Below are positions 43,313 to 53,432 of a stretch of 64,000 nt of DNA, piece after piece. This stretch comes from Puccinia triticina. Its lineage: Eukaryota > Basidiomycota > Pucciniomycetes > Pucciniales > Pucciniaceae. The stretch is from the NCBI RefSeq assembly GCF_026914185.1, contig NC_070563.1, positions 310,001-374,000 on the forward strand, read 5' to 3'. Under the pieces are notes generated by a model, which ran no database searches, was not told the DNA's origin, and worked only from the letters and a program-made list of their open reading frames with translations. The position numbers and the translations under genes were made by a program. Every line of letters begins with the position of its first letter. The stretch's first letter is position 1.

Positions 43313-43619
43313 CAACCACCGTGGGAAAACAGACCCTGATTTTCGATGACGAAAGGGGAAAGGAGAGGTTCTAGAGGTCACGAAGTCGGCGTTGGAGGAA
43401 AACTGAAAAAAAGGGGGGAGTCGAGGGCAGAGAGCGAGGCAGAGGTCGAGGCTCGAAGAGCAAAGCGAAAGCGAGGACAGAGAACAATATCGAGGGCAAA
43501 GGCGAGGTCAGAAGGAGCTGACTGGATACTGAACCAGAGAGCTTGCAAAGTCGATGAGTCTGAGCGAGGTCGATGATGAGACCAAGAAGGTCGGTTTGTT
43601 TGGAACAATAAAAAAAAAG

Positions 43620-43960
43620 TGTAAGGGTCACGTGGACCCTCACTGAGATGTGACTAAGAAGTGGGACACGGGAACGAGGGCGGTACGCCAGGAGAGTTTC
43701 TAGGTCCAAACTCTGGGTGTTGAATTGCTCGAGCTAGCCGGGAGAGAGGAAAAGCTCTCTCGTTAGTCTAAATACAATATCAGGAGATAAGGAAGACTAG
43801 CGGAAGAATGAAACTGGAATCAGGCTTACCTAGCCGGGAGAGAGGAAAAGCTCTCTGCCGGACTAGGGAAGCGGAGGTTCAGACTATGTATACGGTGCGC
43901 GGGGGTTACGTAATCTCGTAACCCTTCGTGTGGAGACCCGATGTCGAGAGGGGCTTCACA
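43620..43960 (-). repeat. Family B copy 1, 5' LTR
   Basis: 341 bp, near-identical to the left copy. Confidence 0.92.
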
Positions 43961-44286
43961 CGGTGGTCCCAGCGGAGATGAAGAAGAACAAGAAGAGGAA
44001 GAAGACTTTGACCCAGAGATTGACGTCCTGTGGGGATGAACCTGAAGTAGAAGAAAGACTTAATTTTGTAGGAAGGGCAACTCCGGCACAACCTTATAGT
44101 TAATTCCTCAATGGCATTTCAGAGTATATTTGTTATCATGAAAATTCCCTGTTCTTTAGTGTCATTGGATTTCTAACTTGATCTTATATTCTCAATTTCT
44201 GTCCCCATAAAAAATATAACCTACTAGTCAATTTAAGTAGTCTAATTATTTCATTTATATTAGTTCTGGTTTTCAGCAAGGGGGTG

Positions 44287-44479
44287 TGTTGAGATAGTAT
44301 GCTTATATCCATATCTGTATGCTTCAACCATAACACAAACCAATCTTGTATATAGTATCTACAAGATTGCTTCTGGGGTTTCCTTCCTTAGTGAATCAGA
44401 ACCATTTCATTCTCACTCCTGAGTGTCACAGAACTTTGTGTCTGTGAACTTCAGTGTTCATCCTTTGTTCCTCTCAACA
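44287..44479 (+). repeat. Family A copy 2, 3' LTR
   Basis: 193 bp, preceded by the purine tract and followed by TCTGG. Confidence 0.93.
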
Positions 44480-44545
44480 TCTGGTCCTTGTGCTAATAGC
44501 ACGGGCTTATTTAAGAATACCGGGTAACTCTTGTTCTCTGCGGGT

Positions 44546-44707
44546 GCAGATGTGTGTTGCTCCAGATGTGGTAGTTTGTTCCCTTCAACTATTTCACAAT
44601 CCCTCAGCAGCATTATGTGGATTTGTGAGGATTTTGCTCTCTCAGGGGTAGACTTTGCTGAGGCCGGAAAGGCTTTGGGTGCTCTGATCCCCAAGCCCAA
44701 GAAATAG
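44546..44707 (+). pseudogene. hAT transposase C-terminus
   Basis: Open 53-codon end of a hAT transposase: ADVCCSRCGSLFPSTISQSL, SSIMWICEDFALSG, DFAEAGKALGALIPKPKK-stop. This corresponds to the C-terminal part of the hAT dimerisation domain. The upstream part of the gene is missing. Confidence 0.75.
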
Positions 44708-44944
44708 ATAGATTTTCATCCCTACAAAGTAGTGGTACTGGCCACATCTGGCAAGTATAGAATTAAGATTTTTTTTTTCTTCCTTCATTTGGATATAGTA
44801 TTCTCCAAAAAGAAAAAATCCTCATGTAATTGGATAAAGTATTAAAAATCCAGTACTGAAAATGGAAATAACAGTACTGTTATTGGACCAAAAAAATACA
44901 ATAACAATATTATACCAATATCTGTATAGTAAAGGCCCATTGTT

Positions 44945-45099
44945 GCCGGTACAGACCTGACCAGCCATTTAGTGTTGTGTCACTTGATGGCTGGTACAAA
45001 CCCACCCAGCCATCAAGTGTTGTGTCACTCGATTGCCGGTACAAACCCAACCGGCAATTGAGTGTTGTGTCACTCAATGGCCGGTACAAACCCACCCGG
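44945..45099. repeat. CCGGCCATTGAGTG hairpin array, middle part
   Basis: Three ~52-bp units with loops of GGTACAAACCCA type. Arms covary: TGATGGCTGG pairs with CCAGCCATCA, while GATTGCCGG pairs with CCGGCAATT. Confidence 0.85.
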
Positions 45100-45959
45100 T
45101 GTGATGCTAAAACCGGGTTGGGGACCGGAATTGTCCGCACGGGTTTGCAGAGGTTGCGGGCTGCGGATTCCGCAAGGCTGGCGTGGAGCGGCACAGTGCG
45201 GAAAAGGTTCACGAGGCGGTGCGCGGGGCTATGTCAACGGCGGCGGCGGCGGAGCTCAACGGCGGAGCTGGACTCAACTTAAGCAGGCCGGCGCGGACTG
45301 GAAAGTATAGGCTGTGACCAGGGGAAGCCGTGGCAGCCAAAGGGGGCTACGTCAGGGGGCGTAGCTGGGGCGGAGGCGGCGTGTGGGATCCCGGCATTGA
45401 AGGCTAGACAGGGGCAAGGAAGCTAAGGCAAGAAGATTCCAACGGTGGGCGATGAAGTGCGGCGACGTTGACAGAAGATCCGCGTGAGAGCGGAATGGGT
45501 GGATGACGTGCGTGGTTGTGGGAGCCGGGCTTGGCAGATGGCAGGCGGAGGAGGATGGTTCTCTTTTGCACATTGTTTTTTCCCTTTTTGTACGGAGGGG
45601 GGGGGAGTTTCCCCCCCCCCCATCCATCCATCATGGGATGTGGTTTTTTTTTCCTTTTTACGGGCTTTTTACTTCAATTTCTGGTTACCCTGGTACGGAT
45701 TCTTTACAGCGGAGTTGTTTTGACTTGCGGAGTTGTCTTTTTGTATACCTTATGGCGGACTTCACGGTTTATTGCGGCTTTTCTACGTGTCTTTACGGTT
45801 ATTTATATGTTACTTGAATTATTCTTTTGATCATGTCACCCCTACACGTACTTGCGGAGCGGAGCGGAGTTTCCCAGATCACCCAACTTTACCCGGGAAT
45901 CATCTTGGAGCAGCGGAGGTCCTGACATTTCTACGCAGTGACCTCATTTGTCCACCACA
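45100..45959. mobile_element. Solo-LTR-like element
   Basis: 860 bp, TGTGATGC...CCACCACA, flanked by CCGG on both sides (45,096-45,099; 45,960-45,963), interrupting the hairpin array. GC-rich left half, G/C and T runs near 45,595-45,655. The segment at 33,086-33,690 is a decayed relative. No coding content. Confidence 0.7.
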
Positions 45960-46110
45960 CCGGCCATTGAGTGTTGTGTCACTTGATGGCCGGTAAAAAC
46001 CTACCCAGCCATTGAGTGTTGTGTCACTTGATGGCCAGTACAGACCCGACCGGTCATTGTTTTGCGTGTGTGGTAGTGTGTGCTGGCTCACACTCAATGA
46101 CCGGTATGCA
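45960..46110. repeat. CCGGCCATTGAGTG array, right part
   Basis: Two and a half further units, ending in CTCACACTCAATGACCGG. Confidence 0.8.
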
Positions 46111-46319
46111 GGTGTGATTGGGGATGGGTGAAAACACTCTCAAGAGAGTGTTTCTGACCTTTTTCCTGCTCCTGGAGCCTTTTTCAAAGAAGGAAATCAG
46201 GTCCGCAGGAGAGGTTCCAGGTCCATTTTTTTCCTGATTCCTGGGACCTGCGCAACCTGATTTTTAACTTTGAAACCCCCTAATGTATGTATCCAGCTCC
46301 GTGGGAGAAGTCCCCTTGG
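46111..46319. repeat. Mixed palindromes
   Basis: AACACTCTCAAGAGAGTGTT (perfect, ~46,131-46,151), paired CAGGTCC/GGACCTG words, and the start of an AGCTGG foldback (ACTTTGAAACCCCCTAATG) cut by family B copy 2. Confidence 0.7.
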
Positions 46320-46411
46320 CCAGCTGTAAGGACTCCACTTAGGGGTCCTTCACTAGTGTTTGTTTGAGTGGGGCGCAGAGGGTGAACCTTGAGATAGGTT
46401 CTGGTTCACGG

Positions 46412-47344
46412 TGTAAGACTCAAAAGTGTTCCTGAGAACCTTTTGCTGAATGGAGAAGGGGATGATGGAGGTGCAAACTCTGCCCTTCTATACTATCAGT
46501 CAACAAGACCCACCAAGCTATGCTTGGCAAGTTTTAATCAAATGATAGGTCTGGTCTAGTTCCAGATGAAGTTGTTCGATGACAGGTATGTGAGATTTGA
46601 GAGTGAGTTCAGTAGTTATTTGCAAATATAAGGGTTGTAGTGATGTGTGGTGGTGATGGTAAGTATGAAGGGTGGTATGTAAATAACTGGTGAGTACTGA
46701 GCTGAGGAGCTGACAACTGGGGAGGAGAGAGCACCTTATATAGACAAAAGTGGAGCCCCAGAGGGGCTTGTGGGTTAGGGTTTCAGCTGATCTGGACAAC
46801 AGTGTGAGGGATTTTAGCTGGTTGGAGTAGATACAAATGATGTCATAATGTGTCAGGGGTACATAAATGATGTCATAAGAATGCAGTAGGGCCGCATGAA
46901 GGCTGCGTAAAGTGACAGTAGACTGCATGAGTTGACAGGTGGATGCAGGGGGTGCATAAATGTGTCTGAGGCTGCAGAGTCAGTGCGTGATGACATCATA
47001 ATATGGAAATAGAAGAGTACTCGATAATATGTAATGACTGTAGTCTGATGGGGAGATGTATGCTTGTATCCTGTGATGTGTATAAGCATAATGCTGTGAT
47101 CTTTGACTTGAGGCTTGTGACAGGTTGGTGATTTGGTATGTTGAACGTGTGATGGGTGTCCAGTGTCCAAAGAAGTGTAGGTTCCAATCCAGAGGGGCTC
47201 CAGTGACGCTTCCAGTGGTGACTAGGGGTAAAATTGGCCGTAGAATCCATTTCTGGGATCCATTTGATGGTATCTTGAGGCCTAGTATGAGTAATTATGT
47301 GGCATAGAAAAAACTTTTGATTTTTCACTTTTCTGTCTACCACA
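46412..47344 (-). mobile_element. Solo LTR, copy 2 (inside family B LTR)
   Basis: 933 bp, TGTAAGACTC...CTACCACA, flanked by ACGG on both sides (46,408-46,411; 47,345-47,348). Removing it restores a ~361-bp LTR comparable with the 352-bp partner. Close copy of 13,713-14,648. Confidence 0.9.
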
Positions 47345-47489
47345 ACGGGGCTATCTATTGCTCAGGAGAAGGGGTATGAACACTAGCCCGAGCCGGGAGA
47401 GATATGGTCACAGATATCTCTCAGTAAATACATGAACTAAGGAGGAATGAGGAAGAAACAAGATGAGGAGAAGGGAAGTGAAGGCTTAC

Positions 47490-48442
47490 CTAGCCAGGAG
47501 AGATATGGTCACAGATATCTCTGCTGGCTAGAAAGGTGAAGGGAGGACAAGATGATATAGTTGAGTGGGAATTGGGCCTGTGATTTTTCTTGTGAAACCT
47601 TGCGGTACGCGGGGGCTTCACAGTCTCCCCCCCTATAAAAAGATGAGGGGGAGGGTCCCTCCAGTTTGAAGGGGACAAATGAGGAGGATGGGGAAAGGCG
47701 GATCGGGTGGGTGGTCGGTTTTTCTTTGTGGCAGGGCGATTGATCCATGGTTGCTTGGTGGGTGGGCAATTGCATTGGTCTTGCACGGTGGGGACAATGG
47801 GGACACGGTTTGAAATCGGTGGATAGGGACGACGGGGTGGCGTTTCCATGCCAAGTGAATTCCGCGGGGACAGAAATGTCCTAATTGCGTTCAGGGGGGG
47901 CATCAAGGACGGCCACTTCAAGGTTGGTCTGGGGGTTTGCCATTCCAGGGTCAGTGAGGGCAATTGTACTTTCCGCATCAGTGGGAGTGATTGTACCCTC
48001 CGCCCTATGGGAGACCCTCGTAAGCATCTCCCTCTGTGAAATTGATGGGTTGATCTGAGGGGAGATGGTACATACTTGGCGCTCCCGCCTTCGGCGATGG
48101 CACCGCAAGCCTCAAGGAAGGAGGCCTCGTCGAACTCAGGGATTTCAGGGATAAACTTGTCGTCTCGCGTGGCCGCCAAACTACTGAGCATCTCCATTGC
48201 GTCGGGATCCCCTGCTATTGCTGCTGCTTGATTGTTGTCCTCCACGGCGGTTAGGTGCCAGTTCGCGAATCCGTGAGCCAAGTCGTCCAACTGCCCGTCT
48301 ACCCGCGACAGGCATGAGGCAGACAGTTTATACAAGTCGGGCGCTTCATTTGCTAGTCCTGCAACGCCTGCGGGCCGGCCAATTGGGCGGCCTGCCGTTG
48401 CTGGATTCGGTTTCGCAGGGCCGCCATTCTTTGCTGTCCACG

Positions 48443-48485
<43 letters not shown>

Positions 48486-49693
48486 ATAGTCTGCTGGCTT
48501 GGGGGGTGGGACAAATGAGGCCGGTATGTCTACCCGACTCTTGTCCATTGGATTGGGACAAGCTTTTGGGGCGCTGCCGCAATGTTTTTTGCAGAAATGG
48601 CACAGCCCAACGCTTTCCAAGTAAGAGTGGAGACGCCAGACTGTATCTGCCATCTTGGTAGAAGCCGTGGTGGTGGACGCGTTGCGGCGGAGTTGCAAGG
48701 CCAACGATTTGACGAGGTTGGAGTAGAACCCGCTAGTACGGCTTTCAAATTCGCCGTACTTGAATTCCACTGATTGAAGAGCTTGATGGTCATCTATCTT
48801 GGCTTGAAGGACTTCAGGGAGGCCAAACGTTACAGCCTCGGCTAGTTTGTAGTCACCGAGGGAATGTTTGTTAAAGTTTACCAGGCTCTGGAGCGTCCAA
48901 GCTTGGGTACTGAACTCTTAGAAGGTTTTGGTGTCAACCATTTTCAGTTGGGCAATACTGCGTTTGAGAGCTGTCTTCCATTTGACGGGGAGGGCAAATT
49001 CAAACATTTGTTCTTTGAAGTCCTCCCACAATTTACCTTTGTACTTTGAGAACTTGTTCAAGTAGAACAAGAGGAGATTTGTCTCAGAGATGAGTCCACC
49101 CACAATGAGGTGTTTATTGTCCGCATGTGTGACCGACTTTGTCGCAAAAAAGATTTGAGAGCTTGGATCCAATGCAAAAAGGCCTCAACGTCCTGCAAGG
49201 GGCCTTTGAAGTACGGACCGTCCGAAATCTTGAAGCGTTGGAGGTCGATGCGGCCCGGGGCGAGTTGTGGGGCCGGAGTGGACTCAGTCTTTGGGCTAAC
49301 GGTATTGCTCCAAGCGTCCAGTGCGGCCTTTATGTTGGCTCAAGCTTGGCTTTGGACCGCTTTCAGTTTGGCTCGAGCCTGCGCCTGTGCGGCTTGCGCG
49401 GCTTCCTGGGCCACGAGGAGCTGCTTGGCCGTGTTTTGTTGTAGGACCAGGATCGCCTGGATTAAGTCATTGTTGGACATTTCCGCCTGCTCTTCTGGGA
49501 CGCCGGCGGAGCCTTGCTGGTTGGGCAAGTTTTGCATTGGGCTGGAGTCAGGAATGCTGGGCGAGGGGACGTTGATTGGAGTGGGTGCGGCTAGGGCCGC
49601 TTCTAGATGGGCCCGGCGTCTGATTTCTTGGGCGGGTTTTTCTGGGTCTTGTATTGGGATGAGCGGGTCGGTGTTTGACTGACGGGTGCTCAT
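47490..49693 (-). pseudogene. gag: Family B Gag, copy 2
   Basis: ATG at 49,693 (MSTRQSNTDPLIPIQDPEK). A Gln/Ala-rich coiled coil ends in a stop at 49,340. A further frameshift sits at a T6 run near 49,155; capsid sequence then reads ATKSVTHADNKHLIVGGLIS and YKGKLWEDFKEQMFEFAL, with a TAA at 48,918. The same frame then continues to 47,490 through the Cys/His cluster CHFCKKHCGSAPKAC and a polyproline encoded by a G40 run. The last ~100 codons run into the LTR. Clearly decayed, but the domain order equals copy 1. Confidence 0.78.
48444..48483 (+). repeat. G40 homopolymer
   Basis: Uninterrupted run of 40 G on the plus strand, encoding 13 prolines in the minus-strand Gag. Its length may be affected by sequencing or assembly. 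Confidence 0.85.
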
Positions 49694-49959
49694 GCAGTCG
49701 AGTGGCCGTTGGGGTTGGACAGTAGGAGCGACGGCGAGGGGAGCAGTTTGTTGTGGCAGTCAGGACAGTCGGGCAGTTGTAGTAGGAGTGGCAGTAGCAG
49801 TGGATTTGGTACGGGTTTAGAAGTTGATCAGTGGATAGTGGGCAGTGAAAGGGAAGTTGGCCAGTGGGCAGTAGGCAGTGAGGAAGCAGTTGTAACCGAA
49901 AAAAAAAATTGCTCGCCGAATTGAGGAGTTGGCGAAGGGGGTGGAACCAGAAAAAAAAG

Positions 49960-50311
49960 TGTAAGGACTCCACTTAGGGGTCCTTCACTGTTTGTTCAAG
50001 TGGGGCGCAGAGGGTGAACCTTGAGATAGGTTCTGGTTCCCAGGGCTATCTATTGCTCAGGAGAAGGGGGATGAACACTAGCCAGGAGAGATATGGTCAC
50101 AGATATCTCTCAGTAAATACATGAACTAAGGAGGAATGAGGAAGAAACAAGATGAGGAGAATGGAAGTAAAGGCTTACCTAGCCGGGAGAGATATGGTCA
50201 CAGATATCTCTGCCAGCTAGAAAGGTGAAGGGAGGACGAGATGATATATTCGAGTGGGAATTGGGCCTGTGATTGTTCTTGTGAAACCTCGCGGTACGCG
50301 GGGGCTTCACA
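49960..50311 (-). repeat. Family B copy 2, 5' LTR
   Basis: 352 bp with the 17-bp-arm hairpin at 50,179-50,220. Confidence 0.92.
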
Positions 50312-50560
50312 CCAGCTGGATACGCCAAGAGGAATCCTCCCAGCTTGCTGGGAGGCCTTTGCCGAGCTGGATCTACCAAGTCCAGGCTCTCAATCCCCTG
50401 GGGGGTGGGAGGTACTTATAGGCAGTACCTGGGTACCACACCGCTTTCTGGCCAAACCCGGTACCTAGTACCGCACCCGGCACCGCTGCGCAGGTGCAAG
50501 GGGGTACCCACCAAGCGGTACTAGGTACCCACCGTGGGTACCGGATGACTATCTCTATGA
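50312..50560. repeat. AGCTGG foldback remainder and GGTACC array
   Basis: CCAGCTGGATACGCC, CCCAGCTTGCTGGGAGG and CCGAGCTGGATC, then GGTACC words (CAGTACCTGGGTACCAC, GTACCTAGTACCGC, AAGCGGTACTAGGTACC). Inverse of the block at 36,655. Confidence 0.8.
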
Positions 50561-52199
50561 GGGAGCAGAGGAAATACAACTAAGACAAGGGGCCTAGAGA
50601 GGGGGCCTAGTTGGCTATGGAACCCTCTGGAAAGGAAAAGAACAACAACAGAAATAAGCCCTCTTCTGGGCATGGGGCAGAATTCTAACAAATTGTTGGC
50701 TGGATGGGTAGGTCAGTGCATTGTTCCCGGGAATGGGGGTGGAAGGGGGGGCAGCTTACCGGTAGCAGCAATGTGTTTGGGTGGGTGGGTGGAACATGGC
50801 TGGATGGTCGGGCCGGGCAAGGCTAGGGGAGCTCAATTGGGGGGCATTTTTTGTTGGGGGAGGGGGAAATCTCGGCCGGCCGGAGTTGAAGGAAGGATGG
50901 ATGGCATCATGGTGGCGGTGGGGCTCTGGCATGCAAGTGCAAGACATGCAGTGTTGTAACCTTGTCAGGACCGCAGCCTCACAGGAGGCCAGGGCTGGCC
51001 AACCTTTATAGCAGTATGGGATCTGCCAGACCCTGCAGATAAGGCCCAGCAGGCTGAGTTAGAAGATGTTAGAATGGGTGGCAAATCTGGATTTTCAGCC
51101 TGTTATTTCCATAACAAAATGATTTTTTTTTTGAATTCTGTCCAAGCTTCTTGAAAAAGACAATAGTATCAAAAATTCATTACAGAAAAAGGAAATAATA
51201 GTACTGTTATTGGACCAAAAAAATACAATAACTATACTATACCAATAGGGGGGTTCACGTTGCAAAAAAAGCAATGCTGATTTTGTCTGCTCATGCACCT
51301 GTGAGTAAGGTTTATGCCTTGCAGATTGCTTCCAAAGGGGAGCTGCCCAGCCAAACTTTTTTGCTTTCTCAGGATTTTCAAAAGCTGCATCTGCTGGTTT
51401 TGGTGGCTGATTTTTGAAATCAGCCTTACACAAACCCCCCTAATATCTGTATAATAGTAAAGGCCCATTGTTGGCTTAAGCTCCACTGCAAACTTACCTG
51501 GATCACGAAGTGCAAGGATTTGCACAAGCGAGGGGCGGTAATTCCTTGTGAATGCCATCCTTTTTTGGAAGGGCTGTAATTGACAAGGAATAGAGATCAT
51601 AGGCATTCATACTTTGTGATGTGCTGATGACAAGTTGAGTGGACTTCCATCTACAACTTTCCATGAGATCTATCGACTGATGTTACTTTTGTTGATCTGC
51701 GAAGGTCTGCTCCCTTATTACCTCTCTATCTGCGCCAGATGGGACCGGCGAAAGAGGGCGAAAGCCTTATATTTACATACTGGGATCCGTCGGCTTAACG
51801 CTCGTTGCTTGGCTCGGGAGTCTGAACGAATCAGAAGAGACGTGCAGCGGTACATGCGCAATCAAAGGATCAAATGTATGTAAATAAGTGCATGTGTCCA
51901 TCAAAGTATGTGCCCAGACAACGTAGGGAATTTGCTGAAGAATGGATGAGTTGTGATGAGTTGGCGCTCCACTTCGTCCCAGGTTTGGAACCTCAACCAT
52001 CAACTTGCATATGTAAATAAATATGTACCGCTGCCGCTTGGAACTCAAGCCAATCTTCGGACCGCTGCCGATGCAAACTTAACACAAGTCCCTCCTGTGC
52101 TCGCATTCGCGCCTCCTCGGAGAGGCTTGCAAGTTACGCTCGTGCTAATGTTAATCCTAGTGGATTCATATGTATCATAAATTTATAGATAAATATGTA
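50561..52199. other. Non-coding, with hAT-like terminal sequence
   Basis: 51,190-51,245 and 51,445-51,470 match the hAT end region at 44,865-44,945 (TAGTACTGTTATTGGACC; AGTAAAGGCCCATTGTTG), interrupted by ~200 bp of other sequence. 52,076-52,145 has an AAGTCCCTCC module. Small ORFs have no recognisable domain. Confidence 0.45.
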
Positions 52200-52207
52200 G
52201 AAAGGAC

Positions 52208-53123
52208 ATGTTGTCTCACTCGGATGGTCTACATATAAACGCTCATATCATCTATTTTCTAACAGGCCTAGAGAGATCCAATACGGCTGGGGTGTCAAGG
52301 CAGCCCCGAATACAGAAAGTGCGCTGGACGTGGTTGTGCGGATGTACAAGCTCAACATCATCCATGTTCTTGTCACCGCATTCTCGGCATTTTTGTCCTC
52401 CAGCGGAGCTGCCAGGGGTGGACCAAAGCCGGACTACCCCCGCCCGCATCGATGTCTGTAATATCAACTGCCTTACCCTCCCCTGGACCCTGGTGCCTGG
52501 GTTCCCTTGGGACGTAAAACCTTTCGGACATGCCCCGTCGTGGCCGAAGAAATGCGTATGAAAACTCTGCACGTCATGACCCAATGTTCAGCAGCCAGCT
52601 GGAGAATATTTGTAGATACATCAATAGCGTGCCGGGTCTTTGCTATAGTTTCCCGAGGTTGAAAACTAAGAATGATCGTTTGAAAGCTCAAAACAGTCCA
52701 AAGCTCGTTCCCAAACCCCATACATCTGGCAAACTTCCTCTATGTATTTTGGAGGGTCCCATGGGCCAGCCTCCGGTCGGCGCAATGCAAAAGTGCTTCA
52801 CTCCGCGCAAGGAGGGCCGAGGGAGGAACTGGGAGGAACTTCGTTCAGAGTTCAACATTAGCCAGTGGACTGTGAAAGGGCGCCGATCTTTGAACCCTGC
52901 TTTCTGCACGGTTTTTGATCGCCCAAGGTTTGTCAGGCTCAGTCAGGCTCAGTCCCAACGCCACCTTGACACTGTACATATAACAGACATGTCAATCATA
53001 TCACTTGCCTTCCGTATGATCCGAGCCTCAGGTGTGGATGGTGTGGACGACGTGGTACTACTACCATCCAAGCCGTTTCTGAAGTCAACCCCCCACAAAT
53101 TCAAGAAAAACTGGGGAAGCTAG
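52208..53123 (+). other. Possible decayed or spliced gene, unrecognised
   Basis: Several overlapping plus-strand frames, the longest from an ATG at 52,530 (MPRRGRRNAYENSARHDPMF, 197 codons), and a minus-strand frame at 52,252-52,584. No domain recognised. Could be a host gene fragment with introns or random. Confidence 0.25.
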
Positions 53124-53432
53124 GCGAGGGTCTTAAACCAGGCCTGAGTCGAATTTACATACTTACATGCTCCAGCATGCCTGCGCCAATACACTCCAAT
53201 TGATAAAGGTAGCCGGTTGTGGTTAGGTTGTGGTGTGGTGTCACTCCACCTTTATAGGCTACGGTTTCAATCCCTTCGGCATTCTGCATAAGGTTCAAGA
53301 CGCCTGTACAAAACTCATCCTCCTACAATGCTCGATCATTCTGGGCTACAAGCTGACAACCTCTTCCGCTATTGTATGTAATACTTGGATAAATAAATAT
53401 CTTTTTTGTAGAGTTGTAGTCTTTGGGGGTGT

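Larger units (their letters stand above)
40729..43960 (-). mobile_element. Gag-only LTR element, family B copy 1
   Basis: 341-bp LTRs at both ends (TGTAAGGGTCACG...GGGCTTCACA) with CGGTG on both sides (40,724-40,728; 43,961-43,965). 3,232 bp, transcribed on the minus strand: the polypurine tract AGGAGGGGAGAC abuts the left LTR. It encodes one Gag-type frame and nothing recognisable as protease, RT or integrase. Confidence 0.92.
39891..44039 (+). pseudogene. gag: Family A Gag, copy 2 (intact but for a nested element)
   Basis: ATG start MPAQSIQNPSALIGNVPVLD. 279 codons are open up to the family B insertion at 40,729, and the last ~24 codons follow after 43,966, ending EIDVLWG-stop. The full frame would be 303 codons with no other stop. 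UBN2-like Gag core (SWRTRLEELFAIGGVHDIV, LLRGLDDSWKPIRDHLVYSP), knuckle CWNCGQVGHHSLAC (CX2CX4HX4C) near residue 240, acidic C-terminus. As it stands translation ends two codons into the insertion (...GNGV), giving a 280-residue protein that keeps the knuckle. Confidence 0.88.
39552..44479 (+). mobile_element. Gag-only copia-type LTR element, family A copy 2
   Basis: 193-bp LTRs at both ends (TGTTGAGATAG...CTCTCAACA) with TCTGG on both sides (39,547-39,551; 44,480-44,484). Without the nested family B element it is ~1.69 kb: LTR, primer site GGTTATGAGGCCCA, Gag, 3' UTR, AAGGGGGTG polypurine tract, LTR. It carries no pol. The LTRs look identical over the parts I compared. Confidence 0.93.
39273..44944 (+). 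mobile_element. Non-autonomous hAT element with nested insertions
   Basis: Ends CAACAATGGGCC and GGCCCATTGTT(G), flanked by GCCGGTAC on both sides (39,265-39,272 and 44,945-44,952; 7 or 8 bp depending on where the terminal G is assigned). Without the family A insertion it is ~0.74 kb and retains a transposase C-terminus (44,546-44,707), so it is a deletion derivative. It inserted in the CCGGCCATTGAG palindrome array. Confidence 0.8.
46325..50311 (-). mobile_element. Gag-only LTR element, family B copy 2
   Basis: LTRs TGTAAGGACTCC...GGGGCTTCACA at 46,325-47,622 (enlarged by a nested solo LTR) and 49,960-50,311. CCAGC on both sides (46,320-46,324; 50,312-50,316). Minus-strand Gag, polypurine tract TAGGGGGGGAGAC next to the left LTR, no pol. 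Same organisation as copy 1 but only moderately similar in sequence. Confidence 0.92.
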
